Source of the DNA: Phytophthora colocasiae
Lineage: Eukaryota; Oomycota; Peronosporomycetes; Peronosporales; Peronosporaceae
Assembly: GCA_018806915.1 (NCBI GenBank)
Contig: JAGKQI010000022.1
Span: forward strand, 471,208 to 535,207
Length of the DNA stretch: 64,000 nt
Direction: 5' to 3'
Under the pieces are notes generated by a model. That model was not told the DNA's origin, searched no databases, and worked only from the letters and a program-made list of their open reading frames with translations. Shown here one piece after another: positions 1 through 11,142 of this stretch. Each line of letters opens with the position of its first letter. The first letter of the stretch is position 1. The position numbers were made by a program, and so were the translations under genes.

Positions 1-773
1 ACGTCCTTGCTGACGCGTTATCACGTCGCCCGGACTATGAGTTATCTCATGTCACCTCGGTGACATCGTCCGTGACGGACATGGTTCGAGCATCGTACGC
101 TCAGGACGACTCTTGTGTCGCGCTGCTTCAAGCTCTAGGGAGCGATGAGTTTAAGGACTCGAAGGTGACTCTGTCACGACGCCTAAAGGCGAGACTCCAA
201 CGCTATAGCCTGGAAGGCGGTCTGCTGTACTACAGCACGGGTCAGGATGACCCACCACGTATGGTGGTTCCTCACGATGAGGACCTGAAGTATCGCATCC
301 TCTATGAGGCCCACGACACGCCAACAAGCGGCCACCTCGGTCGCGAGAAGACCTACGGCTCGGTGAGCTCCATGTACCGGTGGCCGAAGATGTACAAGTG
401 GGTCAGCACATATGTGCACACGTGCGAGACGTGTCAGCGGGTTAAACCCTCGCCGCATGCGGCAGCGCCTTGGGCGAGCTTGCCTGTACCCTCTGGGTGT
501 TGGTAGTCCATGAGTATGGACTTCGTGTTTGGTCTGCCGAAGGATACGGCAGGCAACACGGGCGTTGTGGTCTTTGTTGACCGTCTGAGCAAGATGGCTC
601 ATCTAGCGGCTGTGCCGGACACCGTCGATGGCGCTGGTACAGCGACGATCTTTATCGATCGGGTCTTCCGCCAGCATGGGCTGCCAGAGACCATTGTCTC
701 GGATCGAGACCCCCGTTTCACGGGTCACTTCTGGACGTCCGTCTTCAAAGTACTGGGCACTCGACTGGACATG
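1..773 (+). pseudogene. Left half of a GypA pol (RNase H end and integrase), split by E1
   Basis: This is a fragment of a Ty3/gypsy polyprotein entering from outside the window. It starts in the end of RNase H (ADALSRRPDYE reads from base 10). It then has the integrase zinc-binding domain (H-x-H at HDTPTSGH, CETC near base 430) and the first two catalytic Asp of the integrase core (MDFVFGLPKD, VSDRDPRF). A TAG at 504-506 replaces a CAG that is intact at the same place in E2 (30814 region); E1 has the same stop. The frame ends at 773, in ACATG, where the E1 LTR begins. The matching right half is at 12054-13279 on the other strand, starting with the same ACATG. This is a dead copy, broken by a stop and by an insertion. 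Confidence 0.9.
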
Positions 774-1194
774 TGCAGCGGGGCTGCGTAGGTGTGCACG
801 ACACAGCGGAAGTTTAGTTGACTCGTAGAGTCCTGCTTGCAAGGCACTAGCCTTCGGTTCTATACAAGAACCAAGTAGTCCACTAAATACGGGACTCACA
901 GAGTCAGTGTCCCTATAACAAAGGACTAACACTAACTATGTAAAATGCAAACTGATTTTTATTGACTTTATTGCCCTAATCCTAAATGTAACGGATTTAG
1001 TATCTAACATACTAAATCCTAATCAAAATGCAACGTGAGGCTCTGAGGCCATCTACGTATCTACTCGTGTGTGCCACACCATTATGTACCCACATAAATG
1101 TATCATGAGTGTCACACACTATTATGTACCCACATAAATGTATCCATGAGTGTCACACACCAACGAGAAACATTCGTGTAACATCCCCGTTACA
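774..1194 (-). repeat. 3' LTR of E1
   Basis: A 421-bp LTR, nearly identical to 7936-8356. It holds two tandem 39-bp units around ATTATGTACCCACATAAATG (about 1080-1158). It also has short inverted repeats, such as GGATTTAGTAT paired with ATACTAAATCC near 993-1019. Confidence 0.93.
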
Positions 1195-2105
1195 CTCTCC
1201 CCCACCAAGATTCCGGATATCGTATCCGGAAAGTGTAATCACACGACGCGATTATCGGCCGATGGCCACGGCACCTTGCCTTGCGCGGACGGCGCTGTCT
1301 CTCGTGCGTGTTACACGCCTCCGTACGCGATGCCACTTGGTACACACTTGGGCCCAATGCTTACCAAGCATAGGAGCCTACTGGCTCCAGTCAAGGGACT
1401 CTACGGGCGTGGGGAGAAGGCCACAAGTGGCGTATCGACGATATCACTGGATTAATGATCCATAGGGCAAGCCTTCCAGGCTGCCAACGGTTCCACGAAC
1501 CACACAGCAGTGGGGCCCACTCGCTTCACAGTTAATGTGACCCTCGGATGAGCACTGTGTGCAGGGCTTGATGCCCAAGTTGTCCTTGAAGCAGGCGCAA
1601 GCGCCACTATGTGTCACGGACACTGTGTCTTGTGAATACACGTGCTCAGCACAGTCGTAGACACGACAACGAGCACCAGACAGCTAAGCTGTCGCTCAGG
1701 AGGAGCTTACCTACCTCCTACTGCTATGCAGCATGCGGGGTCCAATGCATTGGCATCCCAGGCATCCACAGTGCCTCATGACATAGTCATACCCATTGAA
1801 CGCTTCTAGCGTCAGGTGATCGGATAGAATCCGTTTCCATCACCACTTGTCGCTTAGACAGAACGTCATTAAGACGGTTGTTCATCACGAACCATCTTCG
1901 CTTCATGATCGCGAAGCTCCGGGCCATAGGCCAGTGTTGTTAAAGGGTCATAGACCCTTGAAACACGCGCGCGAGGCGCATGTAGCTCTACTGCACTTGC
2001 GGTTTGAGCATTCGATACCACGTCGACGGCACCGACGTGCTCGCTGCAAGTATTGCAGCTACGGGTCAGAGCCTGAGCTCAGCAACGACCCTGTGGACCC
2101 CCACC
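1195..2105 (-). other. E1 3' untranslated region with polypurine tract
   Basis: The stretch lies between the pol stop (2106) and the 3' LTR. The bases next to the LTR, 1195-1206, read GGTGGGGGAGAG on the minus strand, a normal polypurine tract. The rest is dense in short inverted repeats (for example 1679-1693 and 2043-2049/2053-2059). A 65-codon sense reading frame rich in cysteine (1641 to 1444) is conserved in the three GypA copies; whether it is translated is unknown. Unlike E3, E4 and E5, there is no long antisense frame that is independent of pol here. Confidence 0.75.
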
Positions 2106-3176
2106 TTAGTGGGAGGTGCTTGGCACCCGGCGACTCCGTCGCACCCCCATCGGGCGGTCTGACACCGGGTGTGCCCGATCATACGCGTCAACGACGTCGG
2201 GGCAATCCTGCCATAGTGGCACCTCAAACTCCCACGAGTTCTGTGAGTGAGGGTAACCTCGCCACTTCACCAGATACTGGTTGTGACCTCGGCGACGACG
2301 CCGCGCCATCAGGCGATCCACGTGATAGTGAAGCTCACCTTGCTCATCGAGCAGAGCAGGAGGAGGACGAGCGGTCGATGGGTTCTCGAGCTGCGAGTGT
2401 AGACGCGCTGCATTGCTTGCAGACCCGCGTGGGCTCGGTGAAGGAGCACGACCACCACGTCGGTCATCCGACCCATCGCTTAGCGACTGGTATCGAGGAG
2501 ACCTAGAGTCGCGGGGACCGGTCTGAGTCGCCTCTGGTGCTGCATCAGCGGGTCTATGACCTCGAGCATCACGTTGCTCCGGATCGACAATACTTGTTGG
2601 TTCAGATGCAACCACCTGTGGCTTTGCCACCTGCTGCCGTGCAGCCTTCGTCCGACCCGGCGCCAGCGCCTCAGAACTCACAAGAGCAGGGTCCCGATAT
2701 GGCTTAAGCAAGCCCACGTAGAACACAGGATGTGTTCGCATACGCTTTGGCAAGTCAAGCGTGTATGCCAGGCCCTTCTTGGCCACGACCGTGAACGGTC
2801 CAATGAAGCGCGGCCGCAACTTCGTCTTGAAGACGGCTGACACTGCGTGTGTAGGCAGGTTCTTAGCGTTTAATAAAACGTGGTCACCGACCTTGAACTC
2901 CCACATGTTGCTTCTGCCTTTGGCATCAGCTTGTTCCTTTTGAACATCTTGGCTTTCAGCCATTGCGTCACGCACACGGCGTAAGACGCTAAGCCTCATC
3001 GAGAGGAAGTCATCGACTTGCTTGCGAACAGCAAGGGGGCTGACATCAGCAAGCTCGGAGTCGAGCGACGGCACAGCCTCTCCACCACCAAGCCCAAGGT
3101 TACCGCGTGGCGGTGAGCCAGGACGCGCGGATGCGCAAGGCCGTTCACGTAGAACGGGTGAAGCCTGTCGAGGCAT
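2106..3176 (-). pseudogene. E1 pol, integrase C-terminal region and chromodomain
   Basis: This frame is the last third of the E1 polyprotein. It has the region after the integrase core, with the basic block ending RPRFIGPFTVV and the motif HPVFYVGLLKPY. A long Pro/Arg/Ser-rich linker follows, then a C-terminal chromodomain (YHVDRLMARRR, QYLVKWRGYP, NSWEFEVPL). Chromodomains on gypsy integrases bind chromatin marks and guide insertion. The frame is separated from the integrase core (3145-3588) by small deletions near 3115-3170, where E2 reads through. The stop at 2106 ends pol. Confidence 0.88.
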
Positions 3177-3588
3177 GCACCGCGTTGTTCATTGAGAACT
3201 CAACGAGAGGGAGCATAGCGCTCCAACGCTTCGGCGTTTCAGCGCATACGCTGCGGAGGATGTCCTCCAGGACGCGGTTCACGCGTTCAGTCTGACCGTC
3301 GGTCTGCGGATGATCCGCCGTGGACATGTCCAGTCGAGTGCCAAGCACTTTGAAGACGGACGTCCAGAAGTGACCCGTGAAACGGGGGTCTCGATCCGAG
3401 ACAATGGTCTCTGGCAGCCCATGCTGGCGGAAGACACGATCGATAAAGATCGTCGCTGTACCAGCGCCATCGACGGTGTCCGGCACAGCCGCTAGATGAG
3501 CCATCTTGCTCAGACGGTCAACAAAGACCACAACGCCCGTGTTGCCTGCCGTATCCTTCGGCAGACCAAACACGAAGTCCATACTCAT
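3145..3588 (-). pseudogene. E1 pol, integrase catalytic core
   Basis: The frame holds the retroviral integrase core with its D,D,E residues: Asp in MDFVFGLPKD, Asp in VSDRDPRF and Glu in DGQTERVNRV. It would cut and join the element ends to target DNA in the nucleus. It is cut off from the upstream pol frame by a TAG codon (3592-3594) that is CAG in E2 and E5, and from the downstream part by a frameshift near 3165. Confidence 0.88.
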
Positions 3589-5839
3589 GGACTACCAACA
3601 CCCAGAGGGTACAGGCAAGCTCGCCCAAGGCGCTGCCGCATGCGGCGAGGGTTTAACCCGCTGACACGTCTCGCACGTGTGCACATATGTGCTGACCCAC
3701 TTGTACATCTTCGGCCACCGGTACATGGAGCTCACCGAGCCGTAGGTCTTCTCGCGACCGAGGTGGCCGCTTGTTGGCGTGTCGTGGGCCTCATAGAGGA
3801 TGCGATACTTCAGGTCCTCATCGTGAGGAACCACCATACGTGGTGGGTCATCCTGACCCGTGCTGTAGTACAGCAGACCGCCTTCCAGGCTATAGCGTTG
3901 GAGTCTCGCCTTTAGGCGTCGTGACAGAGTCACCTTTGAGTCCTTAAACTCATCGCTCCCTAGAGCTTGAAGCAGCGCGACACAAGAGTCGTCCTGAGCG
4001 TACGCTGCTCGAACCATGTCCGTCACGGACGACGTCACCGAGGTGACATGAGATAACTCATAGTCCGGGCGACGTGATAACGCGTCAGCGAGGACGTTCT
4101 GCCTTCCAGGCTTGTACTTCACCTCGAAGTTATACTCCGCAAAGAAGGAGAGCCATCGGGCCATCCTCTGCGAGAGGTGAGGCGACTGCGTCGCTGTGCG
4201 TAGTGACGCATGATCCGTGTAGATCACAAACGGCTTGGAGCCGAGCAGGTGAACCCTGAATTTGACGAGAGCGTACTTCATCGCAAGTAGCTCCTTGTCA
4301 TGAACTGGATAGTTCTTCTCAGCAGCCTTGAGCTGCCGAGACTCAAACGCAATGACGCGTTCGCGCCCGTCGGCGTCCGCTTGTAGCAAAGCACTGCCGA
4401 TGGCAAAGTCCGAGGCGTCACAGACGACGATGAACGGACGATCGGGGTCTGGCAACGCCAGTATCGGTGCCTGAAGCAGGCTATCCTTGATACGAGTGAA
4501 CGCACTCTCGTGCTCAGCACGCCATACCCATTCGGCATCCTTCTTAAGGAGATCCGTCAGTGGCCGAGCCAACTCAGCGTAGTTCTCGCTGTACTTGTGC
4601 AAGTAGTTGGCCAAGCCCAGCCACTTACGCAAGTCCTTCTGGTTCAAGGGAACCGGCCAGTCCACAATGGCCTTGACTTTTGCTGGATCAGCACGAAGGC
4701 CATGCTTCCCAATGAAGCACCCTAGGAAAGGGATTTCTTCCGCGCCAAAGACGCACTTGTCCGCGTTGGCGTACAACTTGTTGGTGCGCATGCACTCGAG
4801 CACTGCTCTCACGTGTTCCACGTGTACCTCGACATCAGTCTTCCCGTGTTCGGCCTGACTGTGGACGAACACATCGTCAAAGTACGTCTGTGCGAATGCC
4901 CGTAGGGGCCTGAACAACTGCGTCACTAGACGATTGAACGTTGCAGGCGCATTCGACAGTCCTTGGGGCATGACGAGCCACTCCCAGAGCATACCGCTCG
5001 GGGTGCTCACCGCTGTAAGCGGAATATCACTGGCTCGCATGAGCAGCTGATAGTAGCCATCGACTAAGTCGAGCGCACTGTACATGGTGCAACCCACCAT
5101 GTTGTTCTGAAGAACATCCTTCCTAGGAATCGGCGTCTGCGCCGGAATCGTGGCAGCGTTGAGCTTGTTAAAAGCGTGAACGATACGCCACTTGCCATTC
5201 GGCTTTCTGACACAGAACGTTGGCGCGGAGTGCGGAGACTTGCTCTCGCGCACGAGACCCGCCGCGTGCTTCGCACGGAAGAAGGCGTCAATGACGTCGC
5301 ATTGCTCTTTAGGAAGAGGCCACTGCCGGGTCACGCAGGATTTAGTTCCGGGAACTAAGTCGATCTCGTGACGAACGCCTCGGTCAGGAGGCAGGCCACT
5401 CGGTGGTTCCTTTGAGACAACGTCTCCATATTCCTTCAGCAAGGAGTAGAAGGGATCCGAGGGATTCTTGAGGATCTCCGATCCACTCCTGGCGCTCAGC
5501 GCCTTCTTGACCTCGGCCAAGACGGACTCGTCAACGAGGGACGATGAGTTTAACTCCTCTTCAGGTCGAACGATGACCACCTCGGCAAGTTCGCCAGCCT
5601 TCAAGGCATCGCCAAAGTCGGCGAACGACATCTCTTCTAGCTCAAGGAGCTTGTCAACACTCGGCAGTCCGTCCAGCAGGACGCTGCCTTCGGCACTGCC
5701 GTCCACTCCATCAACCAGAGTGTATAGCTGCCCACAGCCCTCCCGTGCGTTGACACTTGACGTCACGGACGACTCAGACGCAGAGCGTCTCGCCCATAGG
5801 GCCTTACGACGTCGTCGCCTAGCCGACGAACGTCCACTC

Positions 5840-6235
5840 GACGGAGTACGTGCCGCTGCACAGGTAATGGCCTTGCCCGGCCCAGTGTCAGTGACACTCA
5901 GTGACTGACTCGGTCTACCGCCGACGTCACTAGACGGAGTACGTGCCGCCGCACAGGTTTCGGCCCCTTCAGGCCCAGTGTCAGTGACACTCTGCGATCC
6001 ACTCGGTCGACGACCGATGCCGCTCAGCGGAGTACGTGCCGCTGCACAATCAATGACCGTAACAGGTCCAGTGTCAGAGACACTCAGCGATCGACTTGGT
6101 CCACGACCAGTATCACTCGACGGAGTACGTGCCGCCCCACAGTTCACGGCCTGGTAAGGCCCGATGCCATCGGCATCCAGTGACGGTCCATGACCGGCGT
6201 CACTCGGCGGAGTACGTGCCGCCCCACAGGGGTTA
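5840..6235 (-). repeat. Tandem coding repeat in the protease-RT linker of E1
   Basis: About five units of 87-93 bp, each with GTACGTGCC at one edge (5846, 5939, 6032, 6125, 6212). The units encode variants of AARTPSSD plus a SLSVTDTGP block. The same array is in E2 (about 19873-20285) and, shorter, in E5 (about 48115-48335). Confidence 0.85.
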
Positions 6236-6891
6236 CGTGAGCTTTGCCCACACGTTGACTCACTGTCAACCAGCGCTACGCGCTCAACAGGACTGCGGTC
6301 CTCGCACTCGGTGCTGTCCACCAACTCGGACACACCGACTTCCAGCATCATAGCCGACTCGGCTCGATGCTCGCGCCAATAGCGCTTCTGCTTCCTAGCA
6401 GAGGTGGGTTCATGACTCGCCAAAGCTCCACTAGGAGAGAAGTGCGTAGCACCTAAGGTCTTCGACCTCCAATCAATCCATGGCTCGTGGCGCTCCAGCC
6501 ACGCCATGCCAAGGATGAGGTCGTACCTCGAATCCAGGTCCAGGACCAAGCAGCGTTCCACGCTATCGAAGTCCAAGAACTTCAGCCGCAGGTCCATGGG
6601 GACCTTGGCCACCGTGACACGGACGCCCGTCGCTAGACGGACTGTGACTGTGTCACCTCTTCGCGCTCGAAGCGCCTCAGCATATTGCTGACTACCTTCA
6701 ACGGTGGAGCGTCTGACGTAGTTGCCAGACGCCCCCGAATCGATCAACACGATCCACGGCTTCTCAAAGCCCTTCACGTCCACCTGGACGACCAGCAAGC
6801 CCTGCTTGCTCACACGTTCCGTGTTCAAGAGCACGGAGCTCTTCGGGGCTGAGCCCCAGTGCCTCTCACGCACTGCAGAACTCAGTTCTTC

Positions 6892-6933
6892 CCCAGTAGA
6901 CCGCCCCGCGTCTACTGGGAGCCGGCGTTTCCC
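6892..6933 (-). promoter_or_regulatory. -1 ribosomal frameshift signal between E1 gag and pol
   Basis: On the minus strand the heptamer GGGAAAC (6933-6927) sits in gag phase as G GGA AAC, the canonical X XXY YYZ form. A 7-nt spacer follows, then a hairpin with a perfect 10-bp stem (CCCAGTAGAC, 6892-6901, pairing with 6910-6919) and the loop GCGGGGCG. The gag stop TAG lies inside the stem. Pol is in the -1 frame, as the signal requires. Confidence 0.85.
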
Positions 6934-7878
6934 TGGGCAGAGCCCAAAGCGGGACCCGCGACAGGGTTGCGGCCATTCTGGCCGGCGCGCTCTTTGCGCA
7001 GAGGGCAGTTGGGCCTCAGGTGTGAGGGACTGCCGCATGTATAGCACCGGCGGGTGCTCATACGCTGCACCGCAGCTCGTAGCTCAGCTACCTCATCTTC
7101 AGCATAGCTGAGGTCCATGGGCTCAGGTCCACCGGACCCTGTGCTGCTAGCACCGACCCTCGACAACTTAAAGTTGTGTTCGGCATTCAATGCCACGCTG
7201 ACAGCATCTTCGAAGCTGTGGGGGTTCTGACGGAATGTCTCCGTCCTGGCCACGCCAGCTCGTAAGCCTTCCATGAAGACGGTCACGGCGACCACCTCAG
7301 GTAGAGGGTCGGCAGCCATGCCAGCAATGAGCGTGCGCAGCTCTTGGACATAGTCCACCAGATCCTTCTTGCCCTGGCGACAAGCAAGGAAGCGTGACCG
7401 CACGCGATACGCCTGGTTAGGCGGAGCAAACACTTGCGTGAGCTTGGCCTTTAGCTCGCCCCACGTGGGAAGGCTGCTTCTACCGACGTCCCAGACGTCA
7501 AGGCCCATTCTCGTGCTCGTCCTTCGAGCTTAGAGATGGCAAACGCAACGCGTTGCCTCCAACTGGAGCATGGCGGCCCCATGGCCATTTCGACCTCTCG
7601 GGTCCACAAAAGGAGGTTCTCTCCCTCATTCCCGAGGAAGGTCTTCACGCTGAGCGTGACGGGCTTAGCTCTCGGAGCAGGGGTAACCCCTGTTACATTC
7701 CGCTGAATGTGCTCGACGAGAGCGTTTTCGTACGAGGCAAATGCCTCGAGGCGCGCGTTGACGGCCTCCGGCCCTTGGGACGCAAGGTGCGCCGTACCTT
7801 CCGGGCCCAGCAAGGACGTAAGCTTGTTAAGCGTGTCCCGCTGACTCGAGTCAAGTGAGCGTATGCTTCTGGCTCCAT
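6912..7878 (-). pseudogene. E1 gag (nucleocapsid precursor), frameshifted
   Basis: Gag would form the particle that packages the element RNA. The start is the ATG at 7878, just after the leader; the product begins [10 protein letters not shown]. The capsid-like retrotransposon gag domain is seen in VVAVTVFMEGL and neighbours, and a CCHC zinc knuckle lies near the end (CYTCGSPSHLRPNC, spacing C-2-C-4-H-4-C). Compared with E2 there are single- or few-base losses near 7853, near 7555 and near 7475 (one C fewer in a C run), which put the gene in three frames. The TAG stop at 6912-6914 lies in the frameshift hairpin. Confidence 0.88.
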
Positions 7879-7915
7879 TCTCACAGAGAAACAGTCTTCA
7901 ACTCAGGAGTTGGAT

Positions 7916-7933
7916 TGACTACAAGTGCTACCA
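7916..7933 (-). other. Primer binding site of E1
   Basis: Two bases after the 5' LTR end the minus strand reads TGGTAGCACTTGTAGTC. It starts with TGG, complementary to a tRNA CCA end. E3 and E4 have TGGTAGCACTT at the same place, so the three families use the same primer tRNA. I cannot name the tRNA. Confidence 0.75.
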
Positions 7934-7935
7934 GA

Positions 7936-8356
7936 TGCAGCGGGGCTGCGTAGGTGTGCACGGCACAGAGGAAGTTTAGTTGACTCGTAGAGTCCTGCTT
8001 GCAAGGCACTAGCCTTCGGTTCTATACAAGAACCAAGTAGTCCACTAAATACGGGACTCACAGAGTCAGTGTCCCTATAACAAAGGACTAACACTAACTA
8101 TGTAAAATGCAAACTGATTTTTATTGACTTTATTGCCCTAATCCTAAATGTAACGGATTTAGTATCTAACATACTAAATCCTAATCAAAATGCAACGTGA
8201 GGCTCTGAGGCCATCTACGTATCTACTCGTGTGTGCCACACCATTATGTACCCACATAAATGTATCTTGAGTGTCACACACTATTATGTACCCACATAAA
8301 TGTATCCACGTGTGTCACACACCAACGAGAAACATTCGTGTAACATCCCCGTTACA
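7936..8356 (-). repeat. 5' LTR of E1
   Basis: A 421-bp LTR. In one variable stretch (CCACGTGTGTCAC, about 8307-8319) it matches the LTRs of E2 rather than the left LTR of E1, in keeping with exchange between E1 and E2. The copia fragment begins directly after it. Confidence 0.92.
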
Positions 8357-10065
8357 GTATGGAAGCTGATGGTGAAGCTGCCCTAAGTAATCGAGGGTTG
8401 GAAGGAGCACTGGCTGCCAGTGCTGTGTGTGCTAATGATAAGCACGACACTGGAAAAGAGCCTGCGAACTTTGCTGCCGCACGCAAATGCGCTGAGAGCG
8501 AGAAATGGCGCGCTGCAGAACGTGAGGAACTAGCGTCGCTGGAGAAGAATAACACTTGGAAGGTGGTCAAGGTTCCACCGGGTGCTCGAAAATGGGTATA
8601 CAAGAAGAAACGGAACGGCGCGGGCGAACTCCAACGGTACAAAGTGCGTCTCGTAGCCTGCGGCAATGAGCAGGAGTTCGGAGTTGACTACCTGCTGACT
8701 TTTGCTGCTGTGATGGAGTTGCCCAGCGGTAAAGTTGTACTGGCTGTTGGGAGAATTTGGGGTGTCCCCGCTCGGCATGGTGACGTACCAAATGCGTACA
8801 TGAAGGCCCCTACTGAGGAAGGATTGGTGATTTTCCTGATTATACCTGATGGGATGGAGTTCACAGCCGCAGAACTAGCCGAACTGGGCGTTGATGATGT
8901 CAGCGAGCTGGGTTTGCTGCTCGGACAGAGCCTCTATGGGCTCAAGCAGGCGGGAAGATTGTGGCGGAAATCGCTGCACAAAACGCTGCTTGGGTTCGGG
9001 TTTTCTCAGTGCTTGACAGACTCATGCGTGTATGTGAAGACTGACGAAGATGGCATTACTGTTGTCGGCACGTATGTGGACGATTTGTTAGTGACGGCTA
9101 CGTCAAATGCTCGTGTCGATGCATTCTTTGCTGATATGGCGGTGCTGGAACTTAAAGACCTAGGGCGAGTTGAAATGTTCCTGGGTGTGCGGATCCAATA
9201 CGACGACAAGCGAGGATACATGGTAGATCAGGAACACGCCATCATCGAAATGTTGGCCACGCACGGACTGGAGAATGCCAACAGCGTGAGATTGCCAATC
9301 GGAACAGGCGAGCCGACCAGTGATTTGAGTGACAAATTGTTACCAGTCACAGCTGGAGTTGACCCAAAAATTCCTACAGTGAAGGACTTTCAGTCACTGG
9401 TTGGCAGCCTACTATGGATTGCACGCGGCACCAGACCGGACGTCATGCTTGCTGTCCATCGCGCGACGAGAAGAACTCACGCCCCGACACTTCAGGACTG
9501 GAAGTTGGCAAAGCGGATTGCGCGGTACCTGAGTGGGATGCGTGATTTGAAGTTGCAGCTGTTGGAAGACGCGAAAGAAATCGCCGAGGTGAAATTGTGC
9601 TGCTGGACCGATCCTGATTTTGATGGTGAAGTCACAGACCGGAAGTCGGTAAGTGGAGTGATTATTCAAGTCCAAGGGATGACAGTCGACTGGCAATGCA
9701 AGAAGCAGACAGCAGTTGCGCTGTCCACCGCGGAAGCAGAGTTCGTGGCGGCGTCGATCGGTGGGCAAGATGTGCTTGGGCTAAATGAGCTTTTCAAAGA
9801 GATTGGGCTGAGTGTCAAGCTGCCAATTGAGATGAAGATGGATAACCAGGCGGCGATGAAGCAATTGACCAACGAGGTGAGTTCGTCGAAAGCCAAACAC
9901 ATCGATATTAGAACCAAGTTTCTTCGAGATTACGTCGAGAAAGGCGTGGTGGTGCCGACATACGTTGGCAGCAAGGATATGTTAGCGGATATGCTAACGA
10001 AAGCATTGCCGAACAAAAGAGTGCTGGTATTGCGCAAGAAGATTGGTTTGGTGGGAGGCGACTAG
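8357..10065 (+). pseudogene. Right half of a Ty1/copia pol: reverse transcriptase and RNase H
   Basis: The open frame of 568 codons from 8359 has the copia reverse transcriptase: the opening W-R-A-A-E-R-E-E-L stretch, WVYKKKRN, LYGLKQAGRLW and the catalytic TYVDDLLV. It also has the copia RNase H (TDPDFDGE, VALSTAEAEFVAAS, MKMDNQAAMKQL, KHIDI). The left half (integrase) is at 33627-34863 on the other strand. The 5 bases GTATG at 8357-8361 are the insertion duplication shared with that half. The two halves would join one base out of frame, so the copia was already damaged or lost a base later. The start at 8359 is only the edge of the fragment, not a true start. Confidence 0.92.
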
Positions 10066-10074
10066 CTCTTCACA

Positions 10075-10258
10075 GCACAGGGAAGGAGTGTTGGAAGATG
10101 TAGTCAGAGGGGCTGTGGTTGAAGTACCTCTCGTGGGTATGCTGTGCAGGAAGATTCTAGCCGCAAAGAAACCAGGAGGAACCGCAGTAAGGCTCCAAGC
10201 CGGAATACATGTTACTTTCCATTTTGTTCACTCGCGCACAAGTGTTGAAACTTTCTTC
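10075..10258 (+). repeat. Copia polypurine tract and 3' LTR (probable)
   Basis: After the pol stop comes AGGGAAGGAG directly before TGTTGGAAGATG at 10089. A purine tract followed by TGTTGG is the usual start of a copia 3' LTR. The right end is uncertain; a TTCACA at about 10256 would give a short LTR. No second copy is in the window to confirm it. Confidence 0.55.
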
Positions 10259-10598
10259 ACACCTAGCTATAGCTAAGACCGGATCCCCGATTTGGCCGGC
10301 TTACCTTACGCTAGTGAAGACCCCGGATCCAACGGAGTTGATTGCTTAACCGTAGGATCCCTCGACCTCTCAACACCCTCAAGACCAACCGCTACAGGAG
10401 GCGGCAAGCAAGACAGTAAAGGAAAGGAAAAGGATCCCCACACCCACCAAGGCAACCCCGGATCCAAGGATCCACACGATCTTCGAGTCCAAGACCAAGA
10501 TCCCCCCAACCAGGACCTGTGTGCAGGAACCCCCACGCAAGTCCAACCTCCCAAGTCCCCGCCAAGGACGTTCAAGCCCTCACGCCTGTGTTCACTCT
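10259..10598 (-). other. GATC-rich sequence next to an LTR-B fragment, probably an E6-family leader
   Basis: There is no convincing gene. The stretch has many GGATCC and GATC words, as in the E6/E7 family, and abuts the left end of an LTR-B piece. This is where the leader of a minus-strand E6-type element would lie. No clear primer binding site is present. Confidence 0.4.
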
Positions 10599-10933
10599 TG
10601 TGGTGGAGCGGATCTGCCAAAATTGTGTTGAGGCAGGTTCCGGTCGCCACTTGTGCCCAGACACCGACTAACGGAGGGGTCCCCTGATGATCCGTGATCT
10701 GTGTGTGTAGTTCCACTTTGTGTACCCGTCGGTAGGCGGGTTACGCTCTTCCAGGTGACTTCCGAGGATGTCTTGAAGGTCGGAAGAAGGTCTTGTGGGA
10801 CGTAGGAGTGTGAGGTAGCGTGGAAGTTCTTCACTCCACCTCAGGGTACTTGATCCCGGTTGTAGGCGAGCTCTCGAGCCTTGATCCGGGTGCCTGGTCC
10901 TTGATCCAGGTCTTCCAATAGTCCAATGTTCGA
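10599..10933 (-). repeat. Truncated LTR of the E6 family (LTR-B)
   Basis: It starts TGTGGTGGAGCGG and follows the first 335 bp of the LTR at 49391, with many substitutions. It is cut off at 10933, where a GypA LTR fragment begins in mid-sequence. Confidence 0.85.
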
Positions 10934-11142
10934 TGCAAACTGATTTTTATTGACTTTATTGCCCTAATCCTAAATGTAACGGATTTAGTATCTAACATAC
11001 TAAATCCTAATCAAAATGCAACGTGAGGCTCTGAGGCCATCTACGTTTCTACTCGTGTGTGCCACACCATTATGTACCCACATAAATGTATCCATGAGTG
11101 TCACACACCAACGAGAAACATTCGTGTAACATCCCCGTTACA
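10934..11142 (-). repeat. Truncated GypA 3' LTR
   Basis: This matches the last half of the GypA LTR and ends CCCCGTTACA. It has one copy of the 39-bp unit that is doubled in E1 and E2. It belongs to the split gypsy whose coding part is 12054-13279. Confidence 0.88.

Larger units (their letters stand above)
3592..7047 (-). pseudogene. E1 pol: protease, reverse transcriptase, RNase H, start of integrase
   Basis: This is a 1,151-codon open frame. In order it has an aspartic protease (VLIDSGASGNYV, about residue 100), a repetitive linker with five AARTPSSD-like units, reverse transcriptase (YSALDLVDGYYQ, then YFDDVFVHS), RNase H (VVCDASDFAIG, YPVHDKELLAMKYAL, YTDHASLRTA) and the integrase zinc domain (HDTPTSGH, CETC). 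It ends at a premature TAG before the integrase core. It lies in the -1 frame relative to gag and overlaps it, so it should be made by frameshifting at 6927-6933; the frame upstream of that point is not expected to be used. Protease, RT and RNase H look complete. Confidence 0.92.
774..8356 (-). mobile_element. E1: full-length Ty3/gypsy retrotransposon, family GypA (chromodomain)
   Basis: The element is 7,583 bp with two LTRs of 421 bp (774-1194 and 7936-8356). It has a primer binding site next to the right LTR, a polypurine tract next to the left LTR, and gag and pol on the minus strand. LTR ends on the plus strand are TGCAGCGGGG and CCCCGTTACA. The LTRs differ at about five positions, so it is fairly young, yet gag and pol have several frameshifts and a stop. 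The flanks do not match each other: ACATG on the left (769-773) and GTATG on the right (8357-8361). Both flanks recur as reverse complements around E2, which points to recombination between E1 and E2. Confidence 0.93.

Noticed and set aside
1847..2506. 219-codon plus-strand frame at the GypA pol end, similar to the E5 aORF C-part
   Set aside because: The similarity falls where both lie opposite the chromodomain and can be explained by it. No independent N-terminal part exists in GypA.
3496..3915. Open frame on the strand opposite to E1 integrase (139 codons), repeated in every GypA copy
   Set aside because: It is the antisense shadow of the conserved integrase zinc domain. It has no domain of its own and copies move with pol.
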